A DNA stretch of 64,000 nt from Dermatemys mawii (Eukaryota; Chordata; Testudines; Dermatemydidae), in contig ML677334.1 in the NCBI GenBank assembly GCA_007922305.1, positions 56,470,720-56,534,719 on the forward strand, written 5' to 3'. The translations under genes and the position numbers were made by a program. The notes under the pieces are model-generated. The model worked only from the letters and a program-made list of their open reading frames with translations, was not told the origin of the DNA and searched no databases. Of the stretch, positions 1 to 12,800 are shown one piece after another (the stretch's first letter is position 1; the number at the start of each line of letters is the position of its first letter).

Positions 1-129
1 TTTATAAGGATGATGCAAATCCCCTGAATTGTGATTTGAAAAATGCCACATATTTACATTAATAGCTAAGTCCTGCAGGCTTGAAAAACAAGTTTCAGTG
101 CAGTGTTCTGTAAACACTGTAGTGCATAT

Positions 130-640
130 TAAGGGCCATGTAACAAGTTGTCTTGTCCCCGAAGGGCTGGAGGCCTGGGGCCAGCCAACCCTATTTACTA
201 AGGGGTCACACCTGAGAGAGATCAAATGATTTCCCTGTTAAACATAGCAGCAGTTGGGGGAAGGAAGAGGCTGGGTGATCCTCAGGGTTCAGAGATTGCT
301 AGGAGTGAGCAGGCACTTGCAATTCTGGGAGATGTGACTGAGCCAAGTAGGGCCTCAGACTGGCCATCCATAGCATGACAGGCCCTAGACAGGAAGGCCT
401 GGGACTGGGAGTAGGAAGAGGAACTTTTCTTTTGTGTGTATTTTAGTTGGACTGGGAATTCACTTTTATCTTAATAAACACAGACCCCAAGGAGGGAGGT
501 TTTGGGCCACAAAAAAGTGTGTGGAGTTTCTTGGGCAACCGACTAGGGGGAAAAAGAGGTGAGGAGCCATTATCAGGCCTGCCCTGAGGCCAACAGGGAG
601 TGTCTGGAGGTGGCCACTTATTGACCGGACAGATTCTGTT
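130..640 (+). repeat. Possible LTR-like or other repeat fragment
   Basis: This block is richer in GC than its surroundings. It has an AATAAA signal near position 472 followed by a G-rich stretch (CCCCAAGGAGGGAGG), an arrangement like the R/U5 part of an LTR. No terminal repeats or target-site duplication were found, and I do not recognise the family. It could also be unique sequence. Confidence 0.22.
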
Positions 641-750
641 GAACTTCTTGATGTTGATTCTTCCCCTTAAAAGAGGCTTGAAGTTGGCAGAATATGACCT
701 TAAGTCATTGCAGCCATGTTAAATAAAACAACAACAAAGCAGCATACAAT

Positions 751-782
<32 letters not shown>
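751..782. repeat. (GA)n microsatellite
   Basis: About 15 uninterrupted GA dinucleotides follow a short CAACAA-type stretch. It is a simple sequence repeat with a purine-only plus strand. Confidence 0.95.
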
Positions 783-786
<4 letters not shown>

Positions 787-2034
787 GAACAGGCCATGTG
801 CAGATTATCAGTCAGTCCTTAAATGGTCATACAGTGGAGAGGAGCCATCTCCCTTTGCACACCCAACATAAGGATTGGCCAGAATTATAGCCCTGGCTCA
901 TGAGCTGCTGCGGAGATACTTTCCCTCTGGAAGCAATTCACCTGAAAGAGATGGGATGGGCAGAGCCATTAACACCCAACCTACAAGATGGCCACTGCAT
1001 GTGGCGTACGCTGCTCTCCATAAAGGGGAATCACAGATTGTACTCCTGAGCATGACAAGGGAGCTCAGGAAAACTCAGCATCTCTGAACCAGGGCGCCTC
1101 CAGTTTTCCTGAGCTGGGTCAGATTTGCACAGCCCCTTATTGTGGGCTGTGGCTGAAGTTACAATGTAACTCATAATTGACAACTTCCTTGCCACCTACA
1201 ATGCTTGCATGTGTGCACACATTTATTGTTATGTTATTTTTAAGGCTAATGTGAAATTACTTATCCAAATAAGCAGTGACAGATTCTTTTTCGAGTGCCC
1301 TTGACTGGAGGAGAGCATGGGAATCTGAAAGAAACAATGCTCATCAAGACATAATAATGATGACAATGATAACATACTGTAGATAGGGTTGTCAATTGGC
1401 TCTAACAAGTTATTCAATATGAAACATTTTTCGCTGGCAGTCAATTTTTACAAGTCAATCCAAATGGAAAGCAAAATATTTGTTACATTATTTATGATAA
1501 AAATAAATGCAGCATGGGGAAAAATTTGCAGGAAGTAAAGAAAAACAACACCAACAACAGAGAATAAAAGGACAATAAAAAAAGGAGAGAGGAGAGGAAG
1601 GGGAGAGACAGTAACACATTATCAGTGACCTGTCCATTATATCCCTCATACACAAACAGAACACTATGCTGCATGCAATATAATTGAGCTTCCAAATAGA
1701 ATTTCATTACATGTTAAAATGAGACTACATTAGGCATAGCTGTCCCTGTAACCTTGTTATGATTCATCATATGTAGTTATGGGATGAAAGTTTCAAAAAT
1801 ATGTTACAGATAGAATAAAATAAGTTAAATGAAGATCACATGAAATGTTTACATTCCTTTGGAAAATGCCAATAAATTCATGAGTCTACTCTCCCTCTGG
1901 GATCAAAAATGTTCATTCCTATAAATACCAGCAGATAATTTAATATTTAGTTATTATACATAGGTTTTGATAGGTTCAAAACTCTGTGCAAATATTAACT
2001 AATAAATCCTCAGAAACACACTACTAAGAAAGCA
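783..2034. other. No gene or repeat recognised
   Basis: This is ordinary AT-rich sequence. The open frames at 875-1087 (70 codons, plus) and at 1229-1444 and 1492-1707 (71 codons, minus) are short and of low complexity, and they match no family I know. I treat them as chance. Confidence 0.55.
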
Positions 2035-2165
2035 AATGTCATTATCCCTTTTTTATAGATTCAAGAGTGTTGAGGCGACAGCACAGGACTCCGCATTAGT
2101 TTGGTTCCAGAACTGGGATTGGAGTTCTTGATTTCCTGACTCTTAGTGATGTGCTCTTTCCTTGA
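2035..2165 (-). repeat. MIR SINE remnant
   Basis: Read on the plus strand, this has the order of a reversed MIR: a 'cattatccctttttatagat' type stretch, then 'aactgggattggag', then 'cctgactctta'. These correspond to the MIR core and 5' half in reverse complement. It is diverged, with indels. MIR elements are tRNA-derived SINEs with an L2-type tail and are old in amniotes. Confidence 0.6.
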
Positions 2166-2374
2166 GATAATGCTGCTTCCCCATTTGTTTAAAACGATTT
2201 AGTTTTTTTCCCCTATAGCCCTTATCTGAAGCCAATACCACTGGTGCATTTCATTGGTTTAGTTGCATGACTCTGAAACGGAATCTCATAATCCATTCAC
2301 TGCTCTGTTGCATATTGCTGGACATGAATTGGGCAGCTATCCCTTTATTAAATGCCATAGGAGGCTCTGTGAGT

Positions 2375-3020
2375 TTCATGGATTATCAATTTTAAGGCCA
2401 GAAGAGACATTATGGTCATCTAACCTCCTGAATAAAACAAGCCATAGCATATCATCAGGTAATTTCTGCATCAAACCCATAACTTTTGTGTTTGCTAGAG
2501 CAGACATTGACTTTTAGCAAGATATTGAATCTTGATATAAAGACTTCAAGTAACAGAGAAATCTGCCACATCCCCAGGTAAATTATTCCAACAGTTAATT
2601 ATCCTCACTGTTAAACAATTTGTCCCACATTTCTTGTCTGAATTTGTCTAATTTCTGCTTCCAGTGTTGGATCTAGTTACAGCTTTGTCTGCTAGGTTAA
2701 AAAGCCCTCTACTATCAGAAATCTCCCCATGTAGATACTTGTAGACTGTGATCAAATACTGATTAACAGTATCTTAGATAAACTAAATAGCTTGAGCTTC
2801 TTTAATTGGTCAGAGCTTCCAGAGCTTGTATCATTCTTGTAGTTCTCTTCTGTACCCCCTTCCAGTTTTTCAATATCTTTTTTGAATTGTGGACACTAGA
2901 ACTAGACATGTATCCCAGTAATGGTCATGGAATTTCATCCTAACCATTGCATCCATGAATAGTATTTTTACTTTGTTGGACTGGCCATCAACTTTCTATT
3001 TACCGATGTGCTGTACAGTC
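2375..3020 (-). mobile_element. CR1 LINE 3' fragment
   Basis: The plus strand contains the typical reverse complement of a turtle CR1 3' region: 'gtcatctaacctcctg' near 2415, 'cttgtctgaatttgtc' near 2633, 'ccatgtagatacttgtagac' near 2728, and the stretch meaning 'hydrophobic tail of the RT C-terminus' up to about 2900. It is a 5'-truncated, inactive copy. CR1 moves by target-primed reverse transcription, and most copies are truncated in this way. The low-coordinate edge is the element's 3' end and the high-coordinate edge fades before the Harbinger insertion at 3049. Confidence 0.85.
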
Positions 3021-3048
3021 CTTGAGAAACATGTTGAGACCTAGGGCC

Positions 3049-3793
3049 TTAGGGCTTGGCTACACTTCCAAGTTAAAGCAGCCCCAGGCACTCTGACTCT
3101 CCATGCGTCCACACTGGTAAGGCATGTAGACTGCCTGGACTCTGCAGCTGGAGCGCTCCTGGTAATCCGCCTCCACAAGAAGCATAAAGCTTGCTGCGCC
3201 CTGGCTGAAATGCCCGGGCGTCAGTGTGAATGAGATGTTGCATTACTGCACTGTGATTGGCCTCCAGAAATGTCCCATAATCACCTGAAATCAAGTGGCC
3301 ACTCTTCTCATTGTTATGGAATTGACTGTAGGAATGCAAATATCCTCTTTCAAAGCTCCATTTCTGACAGCTGGCATGCTTATCTGCTCCGGGACAAAGC
3401 AACCATTACTGTGGAATGTTGCTGCTATTGTGAGTATGTGCATGTGTGTGTGTGGGTGGGGAGAGAGGTCTGCTGCTGTGTGAACTTACAAGACAGCATG
3501 CTGACACACTCAGCCCTAAAAACCCATTCCCTCTCTCCCCACATACACACAACACACTTCCTACCACACTCCACTTCCCTCCCCCATTTGAAAAGCACAT
3601 TGCAGCCACTTGCACACTGGGATAGTTACCACAATGCACTGCTCTCTGTGGCATTGCAAGAGCTGCGAATGTGGCCATGCTAGTGCACTTGCAACTGACA
3701 GTATAAACACATGGCAACATTTTCCCTGCTGAGCTCTCCAAAGGCTGGTTTAACTTCTAGCGCTCTATGTCTGCAAGTGTAGCCATGCCCTTA
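3049..3793. mobile_element. Non-autonomous Harbinger (PIF) element with TTA target duplications
   Basis: The element spans 3052-3790 and is flanked by TTA at 3049-3051 and TTA at 3791-3793. The 3-bp TWA duplication is typical of PIF/Harbinger. The terminal inverted repeats match closely: GGGCTTGGCTACACTT on the left against GGGCATGGCTACACTT for the right end in reverse complement. The interior of about 740 bp has no long transposase frame. Opposite-strand open frames of 109-137 codons here (3073-3741) are consequences of the GC-richer interior and are not proposed as genes. A TG/GTGTG run lies near 3440. Confidence 0.88.
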
Positions 3794-4639
3794 GTGAGTA
3801 GAGGCCCACTGTGTCACTGCCAAGAACATGATCTTTCCCATCCACAGGCAGCATCCCTTCTCTCAGTATGTTGGTAGAGGAGAGACTTTAGTCCTAAATT
3901 TGTAAAAATCGTGTCTTGTTTGCTGTGAAAAATTACGTTTTTCCCACAGAAATAAGGGCTCCACTCACTTTACGCTGAAAGCATGTCATTTAAAGCTAAT
4001 TTTAGCATGATTTGACTATGGCAGGAAGCTAAATCAGACCACTCATATATAAGTTTCCAGCACACTTCCACCTTTATACATGGAAAGAAGTTGTAATTTT
4101 ACTAAGGTAAGTTTATTAAGTATATCTTGTTCCTTTTTGATATAAATGTTCTGCTAGCATTACCAATCTGTCAGTTAGTTTTACATGCCGCATTGCTGAT
4201 TCTACATAATAATCCATTTTATTATCACCTTCCCTTTCTTGTGCCTTGAAATTACTAATCCTTTTGACTCCACTGAGGTAGAAGTTATGGATGGATACCT
4301 TAGTCTTTATGGATGGATACCTTTATGGATGGAACTCTTAGTCTTCATTAGCCTGAACAAAGAGGATATTGCTTGAAATGAGGCCCCAGCACATAACATG
4401 TTCCATCATTTTAAATTTAAAACAAAATAGAGGTGCCATACTGCTTTTGGTATGAATCCGGTCATCCATTAAATTTCCTGCCTGCATCAAATGGGCGACT
4501 GCTGAATAGACATGAAGATAAGGTATCTAGGAGAGGCGTCTGTAACAAATAGCATACAAGCAGACATTGCTCTTACATTCTTCTGGTCTTAGGTTTATAT
4601 AATAATAGTATAGGAAATAGGGATCAATGAGTAATGGTT
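3794..4639. other. No gene recognised; short local duplication
   Basis: This is AT-rich sequence with no recognisable repeat family. A small tandem duplication lies at about 4285-4335, where 'atggatggatacctta' and 'tttatggatggatacc' recur with 'cttagtctt'. It is probably slippage. Confidence 0.5.
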
Positions 4640-5048
4640 TTCCTGTCTGGCAAAAAAAAAAAAAAAAAAGAGATTTTTTTTAAAGTCTCTGTCCCAAATT
4701 AGGACATAATTTCAAAAATTTTCTTGAGCCAAAAATCAAAATCAGTTGAGGACAATCAAAATATTTTATTTTGATAATTTCAAAAAGTTTAGCTTCATAT
4801 TTGACTTTTTAAAATATATTTGGAAAAACGTTAACTTTAACTCAAATTCTGAAATGAAAAAGCTTTTCAAAGCAAAAAATTGGAACTTTTGCCTTAAAAA
4901 TATTGAAATGGGACATTTTGCCAATTTCAGAACTTTCATTTTCAAATCAGGAAATTTGTTGAAGCTGATCCTTTACCATAAAAATGTTTCCATTTGGCAT
5001 TAAAAAAAAAAAAAGAGAGTTTCACTGAAAAATTCCCAAGCACCTCTA
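4640..5048. mobile_element. AT-rich hAT-like repeat (GAAATTTC-type), degraded
   Basis: The body consists of alternating short runs such as 'tcaaaaattttc', 'ttgaaatgggacattttgcc' and 'gaaatttgttgaagc'. The right edge 'attcccaagcacctcta' resembles the terminus TCCAACCAGCTCTA seen at 33631-33644 and the one ending at 25493. The left edge is unclear around two poly-A runs (4652-4669 and about 5003-5014). The 85-codon frame at 4746-5003 is Phe/Lys/Asn-rich and arises from this composition. Confidence 0.55.
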
Positions 5049-6436
5049 CATGATACCCACAAATGGTCAATAGGAACAATGGTCCTGGTGCCTTATTTTC
5101 CTTATTAATAGCCCCGGAAGTACCTTAAAATACTTTCAAAGTTAAAATCACCCATAGAGTATGCTTGCTTTTTCTCCGGAACTGATCCTTGCTGTGCCAT
5201 CTGTAACTTGAGTTAAAAAATGCATATGTTGAGGAAGAGTTCCCTGCTTGCTTAGGAACATCAGCCTTTATGCATTATCTAAAAGCTGTCATTCCACATT
5301 GTATGATGGCACCATCTGGTTCTGAATGTGATATTTTAACTCTGGCCATTTCTGGAGATAGTAGTGCCTCCGCCATATTTAACTCAAGTGCTTCTACTTC
5401 TGCTGCATCTGCTGAGATTGTCATGCCGATGCTGTCTCTCCAAATGATCCAAAAGCCAGATTGTTTAAATAGAAGCAATGAATAATTCAATAAGAAAAAG
5501 ATAGAGAAGTAAGTGGGCTAGATCCTTAACTGCAATGGTGCTGTGATTAGTGCAGCTGAAGAAGAAGGAAGGCACCCTTCACAAGCTGTCCAAAGCTTCA
5601 AGGGTTTTTTACAGTAACTGAAAATCATGAGGAGAGAGAGGAGACATGGCCTTTGCTCTTCCCCAAATTCTAGCCACTGAGCCATGACCCTGGAAGAGAG
5701 AAAGTGTATCTTATGATGTCTCTGCACCATTGAAGGATTTTTCTATACAGGTGAAATCCTCCAGAGATCAGAGGTTAGGGCAAAACTGTAGACCACAGCC
5801 CAGATTAATGCCCATATGCTAAACTATTTATTTACTAAAGGTTCTAAAATTATAGTAATAATTCTCTTCCATTTTCTGGAGGAGAAACTTTATGCCAGGA
5901 GATATAGGGACGGATTTATTGGTATCCTCAAACTGCCTTCCACCACTCTTGACAAAAATCAGCTATAAATCCGACTTAAGATGCTGATTAAACTGGGTTT
6001 ATGGCTGCATTGCATCACTGGGATGGTGCAAAGCAACAGTTTTTTTTTCTGGCCCTCTGTCTGGAAATTATCAAGTCTTAGGTGTACCCTCAAAGGAAGA
6101 GACAAGGGGACAGAAAAAGAGAGAAGGATGCACATCTGTCTATGGACGTATGGACAAGAAGTCAGATATTAGATCCCCATTTATTAATTTGCTTTACCTT
6201 CATCCTTTCATAATGTACAACTGAAAAATGGAACAATAAAACAAAACAAAAAGCTCAGATAGGTCTCACCTTGCCAGGGAAAGTAAGAGCACCAATTTAA
6301 AAAGTGTCATGACTGGGTGAGTAATTGAGTACACAGTGGACTGATAGTGGCACTAATAATTCAGGAGTATTTGAAGACAGTTGACCAGTTCCTCAGCCCT
6401 GATACTGGCCTTCTGCACCACTGTGGAAGTGCAAAA
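5049..6436. other. No gene recognised; one weak palindromic repeat
   Basis: This is unassigned sequence. At about 5955-6040 there is a degraded small palindromic repeat ('gcattgcatcactgggatgg' then 'tgcaaagcaacag') resembling those near 24300-24400 and 61970-62050. Overlapping 71-codon frames on both strands at 5270-5490 are mirror images and not convincing. Confidence 0.5.
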
Positions 6437-7205
6437 AATCATAGAAATGCAGGGCTGAGGGGTCACTTACTTCTTGTCCAACCTTTCAGTGGACATGGAG
6501 AACAAGTGATCACCATTCTCTTTAGACCAGTCCTTAACACATTTGAAGACAGCCCATTTTTTAAAAACCTTTCCTCATCGCTCAGACTAAACATTTTATT
6601 ATTTTTGTTGCTCTCATCAGGACTCTCTTCAGTTTGACCACACATTTCTTCAAGTGTAGCACTCAGAATTGGACACAATACTCCAGCTGGGGCCTGACTA
6701 GTGCTGAGTAAAGCAGGACAATTACCTTCTTTGTCTTACAGAGGACACTCCTATTAATGAAACCTTTTTGCAACTGCATCATCCTGTTGACTCATTTTCA
6801 GTTTGTGATTTTGCTGTGATTATAACTCCCAGATCCTTTCCAACAGTACACCCTCCTAGCCAGTTATTCCCCATCTTGTAGTTGTGCATGTGATTTTTTC
6901 CTTCTTAAAAGGACTTTGCACTTGTCTTTATTGAATTTCATCTTGTTGATTTCTGACTAATTCTCCATGCCATCTTGCTCATTTAAAACTCTAATCCTGT
7001 CCTCCAAAGTGCTTGCAACCCCTCCCAGCATGGTGTCCCCCTCAAATGTTATGGTATACTCTCCACTACACTATTCCAGTCATTAGTGAAAATATTAAAT
7101 AGCACTGGACCCAGGACAGACTTCTGCAGGACCCCATTAGATGCACTCCCCCAATTTAACAATGAACGATTGAGATCTACTTTTTGAGTATGGCCATTCA
7201 CCTAA
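6437..7205 (-). mobile_element. CR1 LINE 3' fragment
   Basis: The plus strand begins with 'tcatagaaatgcagggctg', the reversed CR1 3' terminus. It continues through 'cagaattggacacaatactc', 'ccagatcctttccaacagta', 'tgaatttcatcttgttgatt', 'gcactggacccaggacagac' and 'tgcaggaccccattagatgc', all hallmark phrases of the reversed CR1 RT C-terminal region. It is about 770 bp long, 5'-truncated and carries indels. The 96- and 71-codon frames inside it are not genes. Confidence 0.9.
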
Positions 7206-8309
7206 TTTTTCAAAGAGATCATAAAGCTGACCTAACTAAACAGCTGAAGATTCACCCAGGCTGGGGTAATCCCTCTAGGGCAAAGTGTTGATGTAGAGAG
7301 CTCTGCACCATCTCGTACTGGCCACTGTGGTACAGGAATATGTTCAGGGGCAAGGAACCTGGCAGGATCCCTGCTGTCTTTTAGTGATCCTCACTGTCGT
7401 AATAACCTCTCAGAGGCTGTTACCAGCCAACATAAATGAGAACAGCATAAGACCACTCTTATTTATGCTGGGGGCAAAATTGGCCCTGGCATATCCAAGG
7501 AATCTGATGGGGCCACCTGTGGCTCTCCCCTTCAGTGTTACAGCTCAGATGGATCCAATGGGTTATATATTACACCTTTGGCCTAGTTTCATGGCATCTC
7601 AATGTTTTAGTATAGATAGAATTTTTGGGAAGATGAATAAGAACTACATAATTATCAAACAACAAAAAAAGAGGTTGATTCATTTAGGCTCTCTGAAGGC
7701 TTGTTGTTTTTTGGAGAACTAGAACAAATCTTATCAGTGTTCAAGGTAGAATTCTGTCCTACACACTCCACCAGAGAATACTGAATAGTAAAAATCACAC
7801 CCTACAGAATTGTTGTTTAGCGTAAAGCACATTCTGAATAGGGATATGCCACAGCGGAAATATCCTTCTTGCCCAGATGCTCATTGGTATCACTGAACTA
7901 CATTCTTAACTTACAAGTATTCTGAAACAATGGAAGAAAGTCACTGTTTGGAAGCATGATTTCTGTAAAACAGAATGTTGCAGATTCAGCCAGAGTGTGG
8001 TTGGAGCTTTCCCCAGGATAACAGCTGTCATTGAAGGTGGGTAAAATAATCAAAATCCCCAATGATCTTTTGCATGGAGTTCTCCAGCAATCACCTTGTT
8101 TTCTTTAAAGCTAATCATCTAGAATGAATGGAGCAAGTCTGGGTGTAGATTTGGGGAGTGACAGTGCTGTTCTGCAGTTGTGGGGCAAGGAGGAGAATGA
8201 AGCAGTAGCATGCAGTTAAATTGGAATCATCAAAATACTAGGGACGCTGCATGCTGGGTTTGGCTCCTGGCAAAAAATAGAGTAAACTCAGCAACCTATG
8301 GCTCTACGG
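7206..8309. other. No gene recognised
   Basis: The longest frame (7327-7722, 131 codons, plus) has no domain or signal I recognise and no splice or promoter context. It could be chance or part of an undefined repeat. Confidence 0.5.
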
Positions 8310-8603
8310 CAGTGGTGGGCAACCTGCAGTGCATGGGCCGCAGGGTAATCTGCTGGCAGGCCATGAGACAGCTTGTTTACATTGACCATCCACCAGCACA
8401 GCCACCTGCAGCTCCCAGTGGCCGCGGTTTGCTCAGAGATGTGCTAGCCACTGCTTTCTGGAGCTCCCATTGGCTGGGAATGGCGAACCACAGCCAATGG
8501 GAACTGCAGGCAGACGTGCCTGTGGATGGTCAATGTAAATAAACTGTCTCACGACCTGCCAGCAGACGAATTACCCTGACTGGCCAGCAGTTGAAACTCC
8601 CTG
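8310..8603. mobile_element. Palindromic hAT-type MITE
   Basis: The left end CAGTGGTGGGCAACCTGC is a classic hAT terminus. The two halves are inverted copies: 'gtaatctgctggcaggcc' and 'tttacattgaccatccacc' on the left reappear as 'gatggtcaatgtaaataaac' and 'cctgccagcagacgaattac' on the right. In the middle, 'cagctcccagtggccgcggt' pairs with 'accacagccaatgggaactg'. The right terminus ('ttgaaactccctg') is eroded and I could not match an 8-bp duplication. The 110-codon frame at 8210-8542 is an accident of the GC-rich palindrome. Confidence 0.85.
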
Positions 8604-9084
8604 GTCTTGCCACCATTCCCCTGGCTACAACTCCACCATGTATTTTGTTTACAGGAACAATGAGAACAAGCATAAATTACTACCTGTCATAAGGCATTAA
8701 TTCAATCATTACTGGATTAGTCCTTTAAGACAGACATTTTCAAAAATTCCTAACATATAAACACAATATGGAAGCTCAAAAGTGAAAGTCTAAGTGGAGA
8801 TTAATTCCAGATATTAATCTTTACAGCAGTCCTGACTCCTCAGTTTGAAACCTCATGACTTCCACCTCTAGCCACAGAATAACACAATCATTTTGGAAGT
8901 TCAGTCTTGCCTAAAGGCAAGAACTTGTCCCATCATAGCAGGAACAAAACTAGCACAGCAGGACATTCAGCACTAGGCATGGCAATAAGAGTCATCAACC
9001 AAAGAAGCAGTGTTCTTATATGTGAGTTTAAACTTAGGAATATTATCTTTATAAATGTCTTTCTCAAACTGTTTCTATATCAAA
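8604..9084. other. No gene recognised
   Basis: This is AT-rich unassigned sequence between the hAT palindrome and the solo LTR. Confidence 0.55.
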
Positions 9085-9897
9085 TGTGACAAAGTTCTTC
9101 CTCTTCCTTGGTGGATCCTGCACTTATTCATGGATTTGCTTGCCTCAGAGATTCACGGCAGCCCTTAGTCCGGCCACTTTTGCCAGTGGCTCAAACCTGC
9201 CATTCACTCAGCTAAACCTCATCGCTGGCCAGCATGGAGAAAAAGAGGAGAACAATCCCCGCAGTCTCTGCTGACCTACCTAGTCAGAGAACAGGCCAGA
9301 ATTCTGATGGAACCCGCAGTCCAGGTCAACTCCTCTGGTATCAAGTAGGAAGTTGGTGGGTTCGGGGAAACTCGGGCCCGCCCTCTATTCCGGGTTCCAG
9401 CCCAGAGCTCTGTGGATCACAGCTATCTATGGTATCTCCTGTAACAGCAGCGTGAAAGCTACAACTCCTTGGGCTACTTCCCCATGTCCTCCTCCCAACA
9501 CCTTCTTTATCCTCACCAGAGGACCTTTCTCCTGGTGTCTGATAACCCTTGTACTCCTCAGTCCTCCAACAGTACATCTTCCCACTCTCAGCTCTTAGTG
9601 CCTCTTGCTCCCAGCTCCTCACATGTGCCCCTCACTGACTGAAGTGAGGTCCTTTTTAAACTAGGTGCCCTGATTAGTCTGCTTGTCATAACTGATTCCA
9701 ACAGCTTCTTAATTGGCTCCAGATGTCCTAATTATCCCACTTGCCTTAATTTCTGATTGTTTGATTGACAGCAAGTTTCTGATTGTTCTGGAACCTCCCC
9801 TGTTACCTTACCCAGGGAAAAGGGACCTGCTTAATCTGGAACTAATATATCTGCTTTCTATCACTCTCCTGTAACCATCTGGCCCGACCCTGTCACA
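9085..9897 (-). mobile_element. Solo LTR of a retrotransposon (same family as 51971-52629)
   Basis: The element begins TGTGACAAAG and ends CCTGTCACA, so it has the TG...CA termini of an LTR with short inverted ends (TGTGACA/TGTCACA). Possible 4-bp target duplications are CAAA (9081-9084) and TAAA (9898-9901), with one mismatch. Internal blocks such as 'cgggcccgccctctattccg' and 'tgggctacttcccc' recur at 52150-52260. Minus orientation is inferred from the TATA-like 'tttaaaaagg' on that strand (about 9650-9659). No internal gag-pol lies beside it, so it is solo. Several 62-93 codon frames here are not genes. Confidence 0.8.
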
Positions 9898-12800
9898 TAA
9901 ACTAGATGCAAAATGAATATAATCAGTTCCAATAATGGTGTGACTTATTTCTAGAGCACCCACTCATAGTTACTGCAACTTTATAAGCATACTGGAGAAC
10001 AAAGAAATGAAGTTGGATGGATTTTCTCAATTTAACCTTTTGATTACTTAAACAGCTCCCCCAACAAGTGTATCTTTTGTTTGAACACCCTGCGTGATAG
10101 GAGAGAGAGAGAGATCATTATAGATGCAAGGACAATGACTCTTCTCCAATGATGCCGCAAAAGGAAACCCTTTTCTTTTTTTTTGCAAAGACAAATGTAC
10201 TAGTCTACATAAAGAGACTGTAATGGATCAGAGAATGAGTGAATCCTGTTAAATATATCAGCACTGTCAAACCTTTTGTTAAGACACATTTATGTAATGA
10301 GAAAACATTGTTTAGCTAGGCCATAGCAACAAAAACAAATTTGTTGCCAGATTATATCTGTGCTCTTGGCGTCTAGCTAGCACATTAGCTAGGCACTTCA
10401 TAGATAGATAGATGTATGGTATTTGGGTTGGATAATTGTGAACCACTAGTGTAGTCCAGGGTAAACAGAGTTTACCCACTTCTTATTTGGGTAATATGGA
10501 GTTTACTTTAGGTTAGTTTACCCAGTTCTTTTTTCTACAACTATACCACTACTGTGAACCCTTATTTATAGGCTTTTTGCTATAAATTCTGGTGTATTTA
10601 TACTTTTTTTATACTCTGGTGTATTTGTACTTCGTATCCCATCTCTAACTCACCGATATATTGGCAAGAAAGAAGAGGCATAAATTATAGTGTATTATAA
10701 AGAAATACATGATGCCTGTTAATCTTTTTTAAATTTGAGGTATATGAAGAATACATTATTTTCTGCCTATAAGTTCTATGATTCTGTAATGCTCTTTGAG
10801 GATGAGAGATGGATGAAAGTTGAAAATGGAAGAAAGATGGGAGTTCAGGGAATCCACAGTTAATCAGTGGAGGTGAGGTGAGGGAGTAAAGCTAACATGG
10901 CTGTTGGAGATCTTTAACCCCAAGCATTAGGCACATTTGGGGATATTTTAAAGAACCATTGGTACCTGAAGGTCAATGGCATTTCTGGTGCATTCATTTA
11001 TGGTAGTGCAGAAAAACGAAATCACTGGATAGTCCACATATAGTCACTGATGAGCAGTCACCTGGTGGTGAGGTGGGGTGGGATGAGACTGAGTAATACA
11101 TAAAGAAGAGGACAATAGAGGAGTCTGTTTAGAAATTATAGTCCAATATATAGCAGCAGCCCATATTCTATTTAAAAGAACTGATTTTATTCATTAAAAT
11201 GAATAAACACACAGTGAGGAATAGGGAACAGAAAGACAGTGCCTGTAAAAGGAATAATAAATATACAGCACAACATAAGTTCTCTGCAAGGAAGGCCTAG
11301 CTTAATTCATTACAGCATTTGATGCTGCATGACTTTTGGAGAGCTCTCTAATGTGTACCACGCAAGAGGTAGATTTTAATAAATAAAACGTTTGCATTGA
11401 ACGTGTGTTGACATCCTCTCTTCTTCACCTAGCCTACTGGAGGGTAGTGTGTTCTGTGCCTAACTGGCAGGAAATCACTTTTTGGTTAGTTGCTGATCAG
11501 TGGGACAGGCTCAGCAGCAGTGTGCTCCAGGTGGACTGCCTTCCCTCCAGTAATGGGAGCTTAATCAGCTAAAGGCCCTTCTATAAACCCATCTTAACTG
11601 GCCGTTCAAGACAGTCAGAGTGTACCATAGAAACCAACTGTTAATAGTTTTGGCTTACTGTTTGGGGTATACAAAATTGCCCTTTAGATAATTGTATTTT
11701 TCATAGGTATTTGCCAACAAGAGGTAGTGTCTACAAGAAATAAACTTTGCTCATTTCTCTCCTCCTTATAGTCAATACGATTAATATGAAGATGATAATT
11801 CACATAAATAATTAATCGACACTGTTTATAACACATTAACCAGATATCATTGCTTCTATTCTCATTTTATATCTATAGGACATCTAGGGACTGATTTTCA
11901 AAAATGTCCTCCAGCTTGTGGGCTCACGTTAATCATGCCAATATATTTTCATGTGCAAGACACTTTTCATTAAAGCCTCTTGAAGCATTTTACAATGATT
12001 TACTAATTAAGCTTCAAAACACCCTTAAACCTCACAAAATAGGACTATGTAGCTATTGTATCACTCACTTGTGAAATGCAGGCACCTGTGGAGCGGAGCG
12101 AAGCAGCCGTTTACAAGCACATAACAATACCAACACTTTAGAAGAAGAATTCTATTTCCTATTGAAATCACAGGGGGAATCTGAATAATTAATTGAGTTG
12201 GAGTTTGGCTGGGACAATGGGGTTAACATCTTTGCTCTTACAAAAAAAAGTGCCATGGGACCTAGATTTTATAGAAATCTGGTTTTACATCTCAGCCAGA
12301 AGACAACAGTCCCAATTCTGCTCTTAGCTACACCAGTAAAAATTAGAAGTGACTCCACTGAAGCCATGGAGTCAGACCAGTGTCTCTTGTCATCATAATG
12401 GGAAAGTCAGCACCTAATGAATCACTTCCCACAACATCCAGTTATTCCCTGCTTAACTTGTGAGATCAACTAAGAACACAGCACTAACTATGCTCACTGG
12501 ACAAAGGTGGATAACAGAATTGAACAAAAGAAATAGTTAAAACCAGAAAGCTTTATATCTATGACTTAGGGTCAGATTCTCAAATGGTGTAAAATTAAAA
12601 TAATTTCTGGAACTATTAGAGATTAGTATTGATGGCTATTTGAATTATTTTTACTTGTTCTTTTACGTGTTTCATATGTTCTCTTTAACTTTAATAGTAT
12701 GAAAAACATGTCACATAACACACTACATATTTACTCTGTTCGGTTATCAAGATCTGTGTTACTTACCAGTATTTTATTGTATTTTATTTTAAAGATGACA

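Noticed and set aside
3270..3741. Overlapping 111-137 codon frames as genes
   Set aside because: They lie entirely inside the Harbinger MITE defined by TTA duplications and inverted ends.
7327..7722. A 131-codon plus frame as a possible exon
   Set aside because: No known domain, no splice context and no codon-use signal that I can judge by eye. I left it as unassigned.
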